Positions 24,502 through 32,732 of a DNA stretch of 64,000 nucleotides are shown here, piece by piece. How positions within the stretch are numbered: position 1 is the first letter of the stretch; each line of letters opens with the position of its first letter. Origin of the DNA: Variovorax sp. PAMC26660. Its GTDB lineage: Bacteria; Pseudomonadota; Gammaproteobacteria; Burkholderiales; Burkholderiaceae_C. The notes below the pieces were generated by a model, which worked only from the letters and a program-made list of their open reading frames with translations, did no database searches and had not been told where the DNA came from. Where the stretch lies: NCBI RefSeq assembly GCF_014302995.1, contig NZ_CP060295.1:248001-312000 (forward strand). The letters are read 5' to 3'. The translations under genes were made by a program, and so were the position numbers.

Positions 24502-26325
24502 ATGAATTTTGATGAACTGAAGCTGGCTCCTGCCATCTTGAAGGCTGTGCACGAGCACGGTTACGACACCCCGACCCCCATCCAGGCGCAAGCCATCCCC
24601 GCCGTGCTCGACGGCCACGACCTGCTCGGCGGCGCCCAGACCGGCACCGGCAAGACGGCCGCCTTCACGCTGCCGATGCTGCACAAGCTCACCATGAGCC
24701 GCAGCGCCACCAACAAGTTCGGCGGCGTCGGCATCCGCGCCCTCGTGCTGACCCCCACCCGCGAACTCGCGGCCCAGGTCGAAGAGTCGGTGCGCACCTA
24801 TGGCAAGTACCTGCAGCTCGAATCGACCGTGATCTTTGGCGGTGTCGGCATGAACCCCCAGATCAGCAAGCTCAAGAAGGGCGTCGACATCCTCGTCGCC
24901 ACGCCCGGCCGCCTGCTCGACCTGCAACAGCAAGGCATGCTCGACCTGAGCCAAGTCCAGATGCTGATCCTGGACGAAGCCGACCGCATGCTCGACATGG
25001 GCTTCATCCACGACGTGAAGAAGATCCTCGCGCTGGTGCCCAAGGAAAAGCAGAGCCTGCTGTTCTCGGCCACCTTCAGCGACGAAATCCGCGACCTGGC
25101 CGCCACGCTGCTCAAGAACCCGCAAAGCATCCAGGTCACGCCGCGCAACACCACCGTGCAGCGCATCACCCAGGTGATCCACCCCGTGGGCCGCGGCAAG
25201 AAGAAGGCGCTGCTCGCGCACATCATCAACGAGAACAAGTGGAGCCAGGTGCTCGTGTTCACGCGCACCAAGTTCGGCGCCAACAGCGTGGCCGAGTTCC
25301 TGACCAAGAACGGCATCGAGGCGATGGCGCTGCACGGCAACAAGAGCCAGAGCGCACGCACGCAGGCGCTGGCCGGCTTCAAGAGCGGCGACATCCGCGC
25401 GCTGGTGGCCACCGACATCGCGGCCCGCGGCATCGACATCGACGAGCTGCCGCACGTCGTGAACTACGAAATCCCGAACGTCAGCGAAGACTACGTTCAC
25501 CGCATCGGCCGCACCGGCCGTGCCGGTTCGAGCGGCGAAGCCGTGAGCTTCGTGTGCCTGGACGAAGAAGGCTTCATGCAGGAAATCGAACGCTTCACCA
25601 AGCAGACGATTCCAGTGCAGATCGTCGAGGGCTTCGGTCCTGAAGACGGCGAACGCGCCGAGCCGATCGCCATGGGTCGCCAGACGATCTGGGGCGGCGC
25701 CGGTCGTCCGCCGAGCCGCGACGTGATGCAGGCAGCTGCCAAGGCTGCGCGCACCGAGATGCTCTCGCGCATCCGCGAGAACAAGGCCGGCCAAGGTGGC
25801 GGCGAACGCGCTGGTGGTGGTGGTGGCGGCGGTCAACGCCGTGGTGGCCAGGGCGGTGGCGGCGGTGGCGGTCAAGGCCGCAACCCCAATGGCGGCGGCC
25901 AGGGCCAGGGTCAAGGCCCGCGTGGCCAGGGTGCACGCGCACCGCAAGGCCGCGGCCCGCAAGGTCCGGCACGCGCGCCGCACCATGCGCCCCAGCATCA
26001 ACAACAGAATCATCTGCCGCATGACGAGCGCCAACCGCGCCATCACGGCAACAGCCACAGCCCGACGCAAGCCAACCAAGTCGCGCACCTGCGTGCCGAA
26101 GCGGTCTCGGGTGGCGAGGGTCAGCCGGATCCGTTGCGCACGAGCGTCGACCACATGGGTGCAGGCCGTGGACGCGGTCGCCCGAGTGGCGGCGGTGGTG
26201 GTGGCTACGGCGGCAACCGTTCGGGCGGCGGTGGCCGTTCGGGTGGCGGCGGTGGTGGCTACGGCGGCGGCGGTGGCGGCCGTTCCGGTGGTGGCGGCGG
26301 CGGTGGCCGTTCTTTCGGCCGCTAA
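24502..26325 (+). CDS. rhlE: DEAD-box RNA helicase (RhlE type)
   Basis: A 607-residue ATP-dependent RNA helicase. Motifs: Q motif with [17 protein letters not shown] (45-52), PTRELA, DEAD beginning at residue 158, SAT, and [12 protein letters not shown]. The last about 170 residues are a Gly/Arg/Gln/His-rich disordered tail with runs of Gly (for example RSGGGGGGG), typical of RNA-binding tails that can phase separate. It probably acts in ribosome assembly or RNA decay, especially in the cold. Start at 24502 ([10 protein letters not shown]) matches the RhlE N-terminus; an upstream start would add only odd residues. Confidence 0.93.
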   Translation: MNFDELKLAPAILKAVHEHGYDTPTPIQAQAIPAVLDGHDLLGGAQTGTGKTAAFTLPMLHKLTMSRSATNKFGGVGIRALVLTPTRELAAQVEESVRTYGKYLQLESTVIFGGVGMNPQISKLKKGVDILVATPGRLLDLQQQGMLDLSQVQMLILDEADRMLDMGFIHDVKKILALVPKEKQSLLFSATFSDEIRDLAATLLKNPQSIQVTPRNTTVQRITQVIHPVGRGKKKALLAHIINENKWSQVLVFTRTKFGANSVAEFLTKNGIEAMALHGNKSQSARTQALAGFKSGDIRALVATDIAARGIDIDELPHVVNYEIPNVSEDYVHRIGRTGRAGSSGEAVSFVCLDEEGFMQEIERFTKQTIPVQIVEGFGPEDGERAEPIAMGRQTIWGGAGRPPSRDVMQAAAKAARTEMLSRIRENKAGQGGGERAGGGGGGGQRRGGQGGGGGGGQGRNPNGGGQGQGQGPRGQGARAPQGRGPQGPARAPHHAPQHQQQNHLPHDERQPRHHGNSHSPTQANQVAHLRAEAVSGGEGQPDPLRTSVDHMGAGRGRGRPSGGGGGGYGGNRSGGGGRSGGGGGGYGGGGGGRSGGGGGGGRSFGR

Positions 26326-26367
26326 GAGCACACACATCCGGGTAGCGCGCCTGCCCGGAACCTGAGC

Positions 26368-26394
26368 AAGGGCACTTCGGTGCCCTTTTTCTTT
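26368..26394 (+). terminator. Intrinsic terminator after the helicase gene
   Basis: AAGGGCAC-TTCG-GTGCCCTT (26368-26387) with a UUCG tetraloop, followed by a run of T (26386-26390 and CTTT). Strong rho-independent signal 43 bp after the stop codon. Confidence 0.92.
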
Positions 26395-26421
26395 GGTGGC
26401 GCGGCGGTGCCATGACCGGGC

Positions 26422-26427
26422 CACAAT
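26422..26427 (+). promoter_or_regulatory. -10 element of the EEP gene
   Basis: CACAAT ends 9 nt before the ATG at 26437; no ribosome-binding site fits, so the mRNA is probably leaderless. Confidence 0.45.
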
Positions 26428-26436
26428 CGTGTCGCC

Positions 26437-27477
26437 ATGCAATACATCCCACCCAACTACGCCACCCTCTTCGTAGCCACCTGCAACCTCCTGAACCTCG
26501 CGAACCCGAATCGCGTGTACTACGAAAACCAGGACGCCTACACCGAGCGTGAGTACGAGCGAAAGATCGAATGGACCGGCGAGCGTTTCCACGCGCTCAA
26601 TGCCGATGTGCTCGCGGTACAGGAGGTGTGGGACGAAGCCGCGCTGAAAGCCGCCATCGCGCGCAGCGGCTTGCGCTATGACTTCGTCTCGGTGCCGGGT
26701 GCCGAGAACACGCCGCCGCCCGGCAGCCCTGCTGGCACGCCTGCAAGGCCAGGCGCGCAGGGCACGCCGCGCGTGGGCATTGCAACGCGACTGCAGGTGG
26801 ACCACATCCAATCTTTCTTCGATTTCCCTCCGGGCTTCAGCGTCGAGGTGCCCGGTATCGGCCCGCACACGCGCTTCGAGCGCCCGCCCCTGCTGGCCAC
26901 GCTGCGCATGAAGCACGGCCAGCAAGTGCATGTGCTGACGGTGCACCTGAAGTCCAAGCGGCCGAAGTTCCTGCAGGACGCGCAGGGCAACCATCTCGAA
27001 GACCGAGACGACCGCAAGGTGGGCGTGATGGCCTCGTTGCGCTCGCTGCTGATGCGCGGCGCGGAGGCCGCCGCCCTGCGCTGCATCGTCATCGACCTGC
27101 TGCAGGGCACGGACACGCCGCTGGTGGTGATGGGCGACTTCAACGACAACCCGCACAGCGTGACCACGCAACTGGTGGCCGCGACGTCCGAGGTGGCCTA
27201 CGACAAGTCCGCGCGCGACGTGGCGCTGTTCAACGCCTACGAAATGCAGGGCGAGTCGGCGCTCAAGAAAGACGTGGCCTATTCCCACATCCACCAGGGC
27301 TTTCCGGACGTGCTCGACCAGATCCTGGTGAGCGAGGAATTCATCGCGAACAGCCGCCACAGCCTGGGCGATGTGCGGCGGGTCGACTACTTCAACGACC
27401 ACCTGCACGAAGGGCGCGACCGCTCGCGCTCGGACCACGGCTTCGTGCGCGCGCTGCTGCGGCTGCGCACGGCCTGA
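26437..27477 (+). CDS. Endonuclease/exonuclease/phosphatase-family protein
   Basis: A 346-residue DNase I-fold phosphoesterase. Core motifs: CNLLNLANPNR, LNADVLAVQEVWD (metal Glu), VMGDFNDNPHS (Asp/Asn) and SDHGFVRALL (catalytic Asp-His). The lack of a signal peptide points to the cytoplasm. Substrate (nucleic acid, phospholipid or inositol phosphate) cannot be told. It lies between a terminator on the left and the convergent ABC transporter operon on the right. Confidence 0.88.
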   Translation: MQYIPPNYATLFVATCNLLNLANPNRVYYENQDAYTEREYERKIEWTGERFHALNADVLAVQEVWDEAALKAAIARSGLRYDFVSVPGAENTPPPGSPAGTPARPGAQGTPRVGIATRLQVDHIQSFFDFPPGFSVEVPGIGPHTRFERPPLLATLRMKHGQQVHVLTVHLKSKRPKFLQDAQGNHLEDRDDRKVGVMASLRSLLMRGAEAAALRCIVIDLLQGTDTPLVVMGDFNDNPHSVTTQLVAATSEVAYDKSARDVALFNAYEMQGESALKKDVAYSHIHQGFPDVLDQILVSEEFIANSRHSLGDVRRVDYFNDHLHEGRDRSRSDHGFVRALLRLRTA

Positions 27478-27496
27478 ACCCCGCGCCTGGGCGAGG

Positions 27497-28567
27497 TCAG
27501 CCCATGCGCTTGCCGGTCTGCCGGTCGAACAGGTGCACGCTCTCGGCATCGATCGCGAGCCGCACGATCTCGTCGGGCCTGGCATCGACACGGCCATGCA
27601 CCGCCAGCACCAGCTTGGCCTCGCCGACCTGCACCAGCAACTCGGTCTCGGCGCCCGTGGGCTCAACCACGATCACCTTCGCCTCCACGCCGTGCGAGCC
27701 GCCACCCAGCGTGATGTCGCCCGGCCGGATGCCGTAGTGCACCGGCTGGCCATCGGGCGCCGAAGCACCCGCGGCCACAGGCCAGCGCGCGCCCTGTGCC
27801 TCGACATGGCATTCGCCGCCCGAGCGCCGCACCGTGCCTTCGATGACGTTCATCGACGGTGAGCCAATGAACTGCGCGACGAACAGGTTGTCGGGCCGGT
27901 CGTACAGATCGAGCGGCGTGCCGATCTGCTCGACGATGCCGTCGTGCATGACCACGATGCGGTCGGCCATGGTCATGGCCTCGATCTGGTCATGCGTCAC
28001 GTACACGGTGGTGGTCTTCAGGCGCTGGTGCAGCGACTTGATCTCGGCACGCATTGCCACGCGCAGCTTGGCGTCGAGGTTCGACAGCGGCTCGTCGAAC
28101 AGGAACACCTTCGGATCGCGCACGATGGCACGGCCCATGGCCACGCGCTGGCGTTGCCCGCCAGACAGCTCGCGCGGGTAGCGTCCGAGCAGTGCATCGA
28201 GGTTGAGGATCTTCGCGGCCCGCATCACGCGTTCGTCGGTCACCGACTTTTCGGCGTTGCGCAGGCGCAGGCTGAAGCCCATGTTCTCGCCCACCGTCAT
28301 GTGCGGATAGAGCGCGTAGCTCTGGAACACCATGGCGATGTCGCGGTCCTTCGACTCGAGGTCGTTGACCACGCGGCCGTCGATCATGATCTCGCCGCCG
28401 CTGATGTCTTCCAGGCCGGCGAGCATGCGCAGCAGCGTCGACTTGCCGCAGCCCGAAGGCCCGACCAGCACCACGAACTCGCCATCGGTGATGTCGAAGC
28501 CCAGGCCCTTGATGATCTGGACCTTGCCGAAGGATTTCTGGATATTGCGAAAGGATACGGATGCCAT
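27497..28567 (-). CDS. Carbohydrate ABC transporter ATP-binding protein (MalK/UgpC type)
   Basis: A 356-residue ATPase for the two permeases encoded upstream. Walker A GPSGCGKST, Q-loop VFQSYALYPHMT, signature LSGGQRQR, Walker B FLFDEPLSNLDAKLR, and switch VTHDQIEAMTMADRIVVM. A C-terminal TOBE/OB region of about 110 residues is present, as in MalK, where it mediates regulation. It is the last gene of a leftward operon SBP-permease-permease-ATPase. Confidence 0.95.
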   Translation of the reverse strand: MASVSFRNIQKSFGKVQIIKGLGFDITDGEFVVLVGPSGCGKSTLLRMLAGLEDISGGEIMIDGRVVNDLESKDRDIAMVFQSYALYPHMTVGENMGFSLRLRNAEKSVTDERVMRAAKILNLDALLGRYPRELSGGQRQRVAMGRAIVRDPKVFLFDEPLSNLDAKLRVAMRAEIKSLHQRLKTTTVYVTHDQIEAMTMADRIVVMHDGIVEQIGTPLDLYDRPDNLFVAQFIGSPSMNVIEGTVRRSGGECHVEAQGARWPVAAGASAPDGQPVHYGIRPGDITLGGGSHGVEAKVIVVEPTGAETELLVQVGEAKLVLAVHGRVDARPDEIVRLAIDAESVHLFDRQTGKRMG

Positions 28568-28586
28568 GTGTTGTCCCTGAAATCGT

Positions 28587-29438
28587 TCAGCTCTTGACGG
28601 CGCCAGCCGTCAGGCCGCCGACCATGTAGCGCTTGAATGCGTAGTAAATGGCCGCGGGCGGCAGTGCGTAGATCAGGCCGGTGGCCATCAGCAGCTCCCA
28701 CGGCGAATCGTCGGCCGACAGGAAGTTGCCGAGCGCCACGGCCAGCGTCACGCTCTTGTCGTTCGACAGCAGCAGGAAGGCGTAGAGGTATTCGTTCCAC
28801 GCCAGCAGCAGCGAGTACGTGCCCACGGCCACCAGCGACGGCACCATCAGCGGCAGGTACACCAGCCGGAACAGTTGCAGCGGCGAGGCACCGTCCATGC
28901 GCGCGGCTTCGTCCAGCTCGTAAGGCAGCTTGTCCGACGCCTGCTTCAGCACCCAGATGCAGTACGGCGAGGCGATCGTCACCATCGCCAGGATCAGCGC
29001 CCACTGGCTGTTGAGCAGCCCGTAGTTGCCCATCGTCTTGTACATGGGCACGGCCAGAAAAGCCGCGGGAATGAAGTAGGTGAACAGCGCCAGGTTCATC
29101 ACCGTGCGCCCGCCCCGCACACGCAACCGGCTGATGGCAAACGCAGCCGTGGTGGCGACGAACAGCGTGATCGCCCCCACCGACACCGCGATCAGCAACG
29201 AGTTCCACAGTTGCAGCCAGAAGTGGTCGAGGTAGAAGTGCTTCTGCTGGAACACGATGCGGAAGTTGTCCAGCGTCGGGTTCTTCGGCCACAGGTGGCC
29301 CGAGGTCGCCGAGTCTTTGGACGAGATCGCGAACAGCACCATGTGGTAGACCGGGATCAGCGTCCACAGCAGCACCGGAATGCCGATCAACAGCAGCTTG
29401 GCCTCGGTGGCCACGGCCTTGGGGGTCCACTGCTTCAT
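28587..29438 (-). CDS. Carbohydrate ABC transporter permease (MalG type)
   Basis: A 283-residue inner-membrane permease with about six membrane segments and the EAA loop YELDEAARMDGASPLQLFRLVYLPLMVPSL. It is the second permease of the carbohydrate importer, overlaps the upstream permease gene by 4 bases and is followed at 19 bp by the ATPase. Confidence 0.94.
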   Translation of the reverse strand: MKQWTPKAVATEAKLLLIGIPVLLWTLIPVYHMVLFAISSKDSATSGHLWPKNPTLDNFRIVFQQKHFYLDHFWLQLWNSLLIAVSVGAITLFVATTAAFAISRLRVRGGRTVMNLALFTYFIPAAFLAVPMYKTMGNYGLLNSQWALILAMVTIASPYCIWVLKQASDKLPYELDEAARMDGASPLQLFRLVYLPLMVPSLVAVGTYSLLLAWNEYLYAFLLLSNDKSVTLAVALGNFLSADDSPWELLMATGLIYALPPAAIYYAFKRYMVGGLTAGAVKS

Positions 29439-30310
29439 TTCGAGAGCCTCTTCATCATGAAGTACACGAGCGGCAAGATGAGCGGCAGCGCCACCACGAT
29501 GGATGCCATCGACAGGTCGACCTGATCGAGCCGCAGGTAGCGAATGCCCAGCGTCGCCAGCACATGTGTCAGGTCAGCAGGGCCGCCGCCGGTCAGCAGG
29601 TACACGCTGTTGAAGTCGCCCAGCGTCCAGATCATCGAGAGGATGAGCGAGGTGATGTAGAGCGTCTTGAGCGCCGGCCAGCTCACGAAGCGGAACTTCT
29701 GCCACGACGAGGCGCCGTCCACCGACGCGGCCTCGTACTGCTCCGTGGGAATGGCAAGCCGCCCCGCCACCAGGATCAGCGTCCAGAACGGCAGCGACTT
29801 CCAGATATGAACCAGCATCGCGAAGCCCAGCGCGAGCGTCGGGTCGTTGAGCCAGTTGGGGCCATCGGCACCCGTCAGGCGAAAGATGGTGGTATTGATC
29901 ACGCCCCACTCGGGGTTGAGCATGAAACGGAACGACAGGATGGTCGGAATCGACGGCATCGCCCACGGCAGGATGAAGATCGCCGAGACGATCTTGATCC
30001 ACCAGCGCGAAGTGACGAAGAAGCCCGAGAGCACGAGTGCCACGAGCATCTTCAGGTTGATCGCCACGACCAGGAAGATGGCCGTGTTGATCACCGCACG
30101 GAAGAAGATCGGGTCTTCGACCAGCTTCACGTAGCTTTGCGGATGGCGCGCGAGCCACAGCCCGTACCCCACCGGGTAGAGCACGAACACCACGAACACC
30201 AGCAGGTAGGGCACGACCATCACCGCGCCCCAGAACTGCCAGCGCGCGTGCCGTGCTCCAAGATTGACAACAGGCGCCGGGGACGGCGCGGCGGTGGCAG
30301 TAGAACTCAT
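29435..30310 (-). CDS. Carbohydrate ABC transporter permease (MalF type)
   Basis: A 291-residue inner-membrane permease. EAA loop EQYEAASVDGASSWQKFRFVSWPALKTLYI and the membrane pattern are of the MalF/UgpA kind. It pairs with the next permease to form the channel. Its gene overlaps the next by 4 bases and starts 43 bp after the binding protein gene. Confidence 0.94.
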   Translation of the reverse strand: MSSTATAAPSPAPVVNLGARHARWQFWGAVMVVPYLLVFVVFVLYPVGYGLWLARHPQSYVKLVEDPIFFRAVINTAIFLVVAINLKMLVALVLSGFFVTSRWWIKIVSAIFILPWAMPSIPTILSFRFMLNPEWGVINTTIFRLTGADGPNWLNDPTLALGFAMLVHIWKSLPFWTLILVAGRLAIPTEQYEAASVDGASSWQKFRFVSWPALKTLYITSLILSMIWTLGDFNSVYLLTGGGPADLTHVLATLGIRYLRLDQVDLSMASIVVALPLILPLVYFMMKRLSK

Positions 30311-30353
30311 GCGAATCAGCCGCTGGTGTGGGTGGTGATGCCGTGCGGCCGGC

Positions 30354-31736
30354 TTACTGCGCCGCCACCGTCTTGATGCGCGCGATCATCTCGTCGACCG
30401 CCTTGTCCACCGGCACCTTGTCGGTGACGATGCGGCTCATGGCCTTGGCCCACACGTTCTCGTTGTTCAGCACGGTGAACTTGTAGTTCTTGGTGAATTC
30501 AAAGGTCACGGTGCCGGCGGCGTACTGGTTGAACACCGACAGGCGATGCCGGTCGGCCTTCCAGAACTCGCTCGCCTGTCCAACCTTGGTGACCGGGAAC
30601 CAGCGGCCCAGCGAGCCCTCGACGTACGGCGTGAGGTTTTCCTCTTGCAGCAGGAAGGAGACGAACTCCTTGGCACGGGCCTTGTTCTTGGCGTCCTTGA
30701 ACACCACGCCGGTCTTCACCGCAGTGCGATAGACCATCTTGCTGCCGTCGGGCTTGTTCGGAAAACCGGCGGTGTGGATGCGCTCGGTGTAGTTCTTGCG
30801 GGCTTCCTCGCGCTGCTCGGGCGTGAGGGAGGCATTGTTGGAATCGTCGAGCCACTTGGCTGCGATCGAGATGGTCGCGTTGTGCGTCATCACGGTCGTC
30901 TTGTTGTGGAACGCGACATTGTTGTCCGGGTCCTTCCAGCTCGTGGACGAAGGCGGCGTGCAGCCCGTGAGGTAGGGCTTGGTGTAGTCAGTCATCGCGC
31001 TGATGAGGCCGGCGCGCACCTTCGGATCGTCGACCAGCAACTTGCCGTTGTCGTCCACCAGCTTGACGTTGTAGGCGTCCATGAAGGTCAGGAACGAATA
31101 GAAGGAATCGCTCGAATCCACGCCCATCGGCTGGCCGATGGCAAAGGTGCGCTTGCCGCTGGCCTTGCGGCTGGCGGGCTGGACCTTCTCGCACCAGAAC
31201 GACCAGTAGTCCTTCCAGGTGGTGGGGATGTCGGACTCCTTGAAGCCGGCCTCCGTCAGCATGTCGTTCCAGTACTCGATATGCATCGTCTGCTGCTTGA
31301 TCGGGAACGCGTAGTACGCCTTCTTCTTCGTCTGCTCGTTGTAGAGGAACGTCGTCTCGAGCGTGTTGGGCGCAAAGCGGTCCTTCATGGGTGCGAGCAC
31401 GCTGCCAATGTCCTCGAGCTTGCCGTCGTAAGCCCATTTGCCGGTGACCTGGAAGTCGTACACGTCGGCATAGGCCACGTCGGGCGGGCTGCCCGAGTCG
31501 AGTGCGGACACGGTCTTGGGGATCATGTCCTGGATCGGGTACTGCGACAGCTCGATCTTCACGTTCTTGTTCTTCTCCTCGAACTTCTTGATGGCGGCGA
31601 ACAGCGCGTCGTCCTCCGCCTTGTAGAAGCCCTTCACCCACCAGACGGTGAGTTTTTCCTGCGCGGCGGCATTGCCCGCTGCGATCAGGCCCAGCGCGAC
31701 CAGCGTCGGCGCAATGAGCGACTTGACGAGTTTCAT
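30354..31736 (-). CDS. Carbohydrate ABC transporter substrate-binding protein
   Basis: A 460-residue periplasmic binding protein of the MalE/UgpB (SBP_bac_1) family. Signal peptide MKLVKSLIAPTLVALGLIAAGNAAA, then EKLTVWWVKGFYKAEDDALFAAIKKFEEKN. Many aromatic residues (YWNDM, WKDYWSFW) fit sugar stacking. AAGGAGA precedes the ATG. It is the first gene of the four-gene importer and lies next to the GntR regulator and sugar-acid genes, so the likely ligand is a sugar, sugar acid or glycoside feeding that route. Exact ligand unknown. Confidence 0.94.
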   Translation of the reverse strand: MKLVKSLIAPTLVALGLIAAGNAAAQEKLTVWWVKGFYKAEDDALFAAIKKFEEKNKNVKIELSQYPIQDMIPKTVSALDSGSPPDVAYADVYDFQVTGKWAYDGKLEDIGSVLAPMKDRFAPNTLETTFLYNEQTKKKAYYAFPIKQQTMHIEYWNDMLTEAGFKESDIPTTWKDYWSFWCEKVQPASRKASGKRTFAIGQPMGVDSSDSFYSFLTFMDAYNVKLVDDNGKLLVDDPKVRAGLISAMTDYTKPYLTGCTPPSSTSWKDPDNNVAFHNKTTVMTHNATISIAAKWLDDSNNASLTPEQREEARKNYTERIHTAGFPNKPDGSKMVYRTAVKTGVVFKDAKNKARAKEFVSFLLQEENLTPYVEGSLGRWFPVTKVGQASEFWKADRHRLSVFNQYAAGTVTFEFTKNYKFTVLNNENVWAKAMSRIVTDKVPVDKAVDEMIARIKTVAAQ

Positions 31737-31839
31737 GGTTTGTCTCCTTCTTCTTCGGTGGAAATTGCTCGGGGCGCGAGCGTAGGGTGAAAGAACCTGA
31801 TGCGAACTTCGGACAAACGCTAAGGCAGCGCCGATGCGG
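31737..31839 (-). promoter_or_regulatory. Promoter region of the carbohydrate ABC operon
   Basis: 103 bp between the binding-protein start and the end of the regulator gene. It contains the half-site GGACAAAC (31811-31818), which matches one arm of the inverted repeat upstream of the dehydratase. This suggests shared control, but on weak evidence. Confidence 0.3.
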
Positions 31840-32583
31840 CTAGCTGGCCTTGAGCCTTGGCGGTGGCCGACTCAAGCGCGGCAATCGCCGGCGCGAGCCG
31901 AGCACTTCCTCGATGTCCTGGCGCGCGCCGTCGATGAGCCGGATCACCGCGCGCTCGGCCTTCGCCGGGTCGTGCGCGATCACCGCGTCAAGCACCGCGC
32001 GGTGCATTGGCAACGACATGGCGGGGCCATCGGGCTTGGTCGTCGATATCTCGAAACTGGTGCGCAACAGCGCGTTGAGTGCCTTGCTCATCTGCGCCAG
32101 CATGCGGTTGCGTGCGGCGCTCAGCAGGCCGTTGTGAAAGCGCAGGTCGAAGGTGACGTAGTCGCCGCCGTTTTCCACGGCGTCCTTCATGCCCGCGTAG
32201 GCCTTTTCTATTTCCTCGATTTCTTCGGGGCCCGCGCGCTCGGCCGCAAGGCGCACCGCTGCGGGCTCCACCACGCGGCGCAAGTCCTGCAGGTCGCGCA
32301 GGAACTCGGGCGTAAGTCCGGCGCGCGCCTGCCAGGTGATGACGTCGGGGTCGAACCAGTTCCACTTGTCCTTGGGCAACACGCGTGTGCCGACCTTCGG
32401 CCCCGTGATGATCAGGCCCTTGGCCACGAGCGACTTGATGGCCTCGCGCACCACGGTGCGACTCACGCCGAGTTCTTCGCCCAGGATCGGCTCCGCGGGT
32501 ATGGACGCACCGATCGCATAGCGCCCCGCCACCACGGCTTCACCGAGCAGCTCTAGCGTGCGGCCGTGGATGTTCTTGATCAT
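31840..32583 (-). CDS. GntR/FadR-family transcriptional regulator
   Basis: A 247-residue repressor-type regulator. The winged HTH is at about residues 10-70 (IPAEPILGEELGVSRTVVREAIKSLVAKGLI), followed by an FCD effector domain with the metal/acid-binding pattern (LRRVVEPAAVRLAAERA ... FDLRFHNGLLSAARN ... MHRAVLDAVIAHD). FCD regulators usually sense sugar acids or other carboxylates, which matches the adjacent aldonate genes. Start at 32583 (MIKNIHGRTLELLGEAVVAG) gives the usual N-terminus; an upstream start would add unrelated residues. Divergent from the dehydratase. Confidence 0.92.
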   Translation of the reverse strand: MIKNIHGRTLELLGEAVVAGRYAIGASIPAEPILGEELGVSRTVVREAIKSLVAKGLIITGPKVGTRVLPKDKWNWFDPDVITWQARAGLTPEFLRDLQDLRRVVEPAAVRLAAERAGPEEIEEIEKAYAGMKDAVENGGDYVTFDLRFHNGLLSAARNRMLAQMSKALNALLRTSFEISTTKPDGPAMSLPMHRAVLDAVIAHDPAKAERAVIRLIDGARQDIEEVLGSRRRLPRLSRPPPRLKAS

Positions 32584-32649
32584 GTGCGATGTGAATTTCG
32601 GTATCCCGCCGTTCCAAAAAAGCAGGGCTCTGGCAGGCTGTCCGCGCTT

Positions 32650-32659
32650 ATCATATGAT
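32650..32659. promoter_or_regulatory. Palindromic candidate operator 1
   Basis: Perfect palindrome ATCATATGAT in the 149-bp gap between the GntR gene and the dehydratase gene, about 70 bp from the regulator start and 74 bp from the dehydratase start. A plausible GntR-family site. Confidence 0.5.
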
Positions 32660-32681
32660 GATTGAAAATGCATTTCGGCAG

Positions 32682-32701
32682 GACAAACCCTGAGGTTTGT
32701 C
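32682..32701. promoter_or_regulatory. Palindromic candidate operator 2 or leader hairpin
   Basis: Perfect inverted repeat GACAAACC-CTGA-GGTTTGTC, 32 bp before the dehydratase ATG. It can act as a protein-binding dyad or as an RNA hairpin in the 5' leader. The arm recurs as GGACAAAC near the ABC operon promoter. Confidence 0.5.
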
Positions 32702-32732
32702 GCCGCGAATTCGGCAATCGGAGACAAACCCC

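Noticed and set aside
25795..26320. Repetitive GGT/GGC-rich stretch that could look like a tandem-repeat array
   Set aside because: It is the Gly-rich C-terminal tail of the helicase in frame; there are no regular spacers, so it is no CRISPR array.
24490..27666. A 1058-codon open frame on the minus strand opposite the helicase and EEP genes
   Set aside because: It is antisense to two well-supported genes, has the His/Ala/Arg-rich composition of a shadow frame in GC-rich DNA and no domain pattern.
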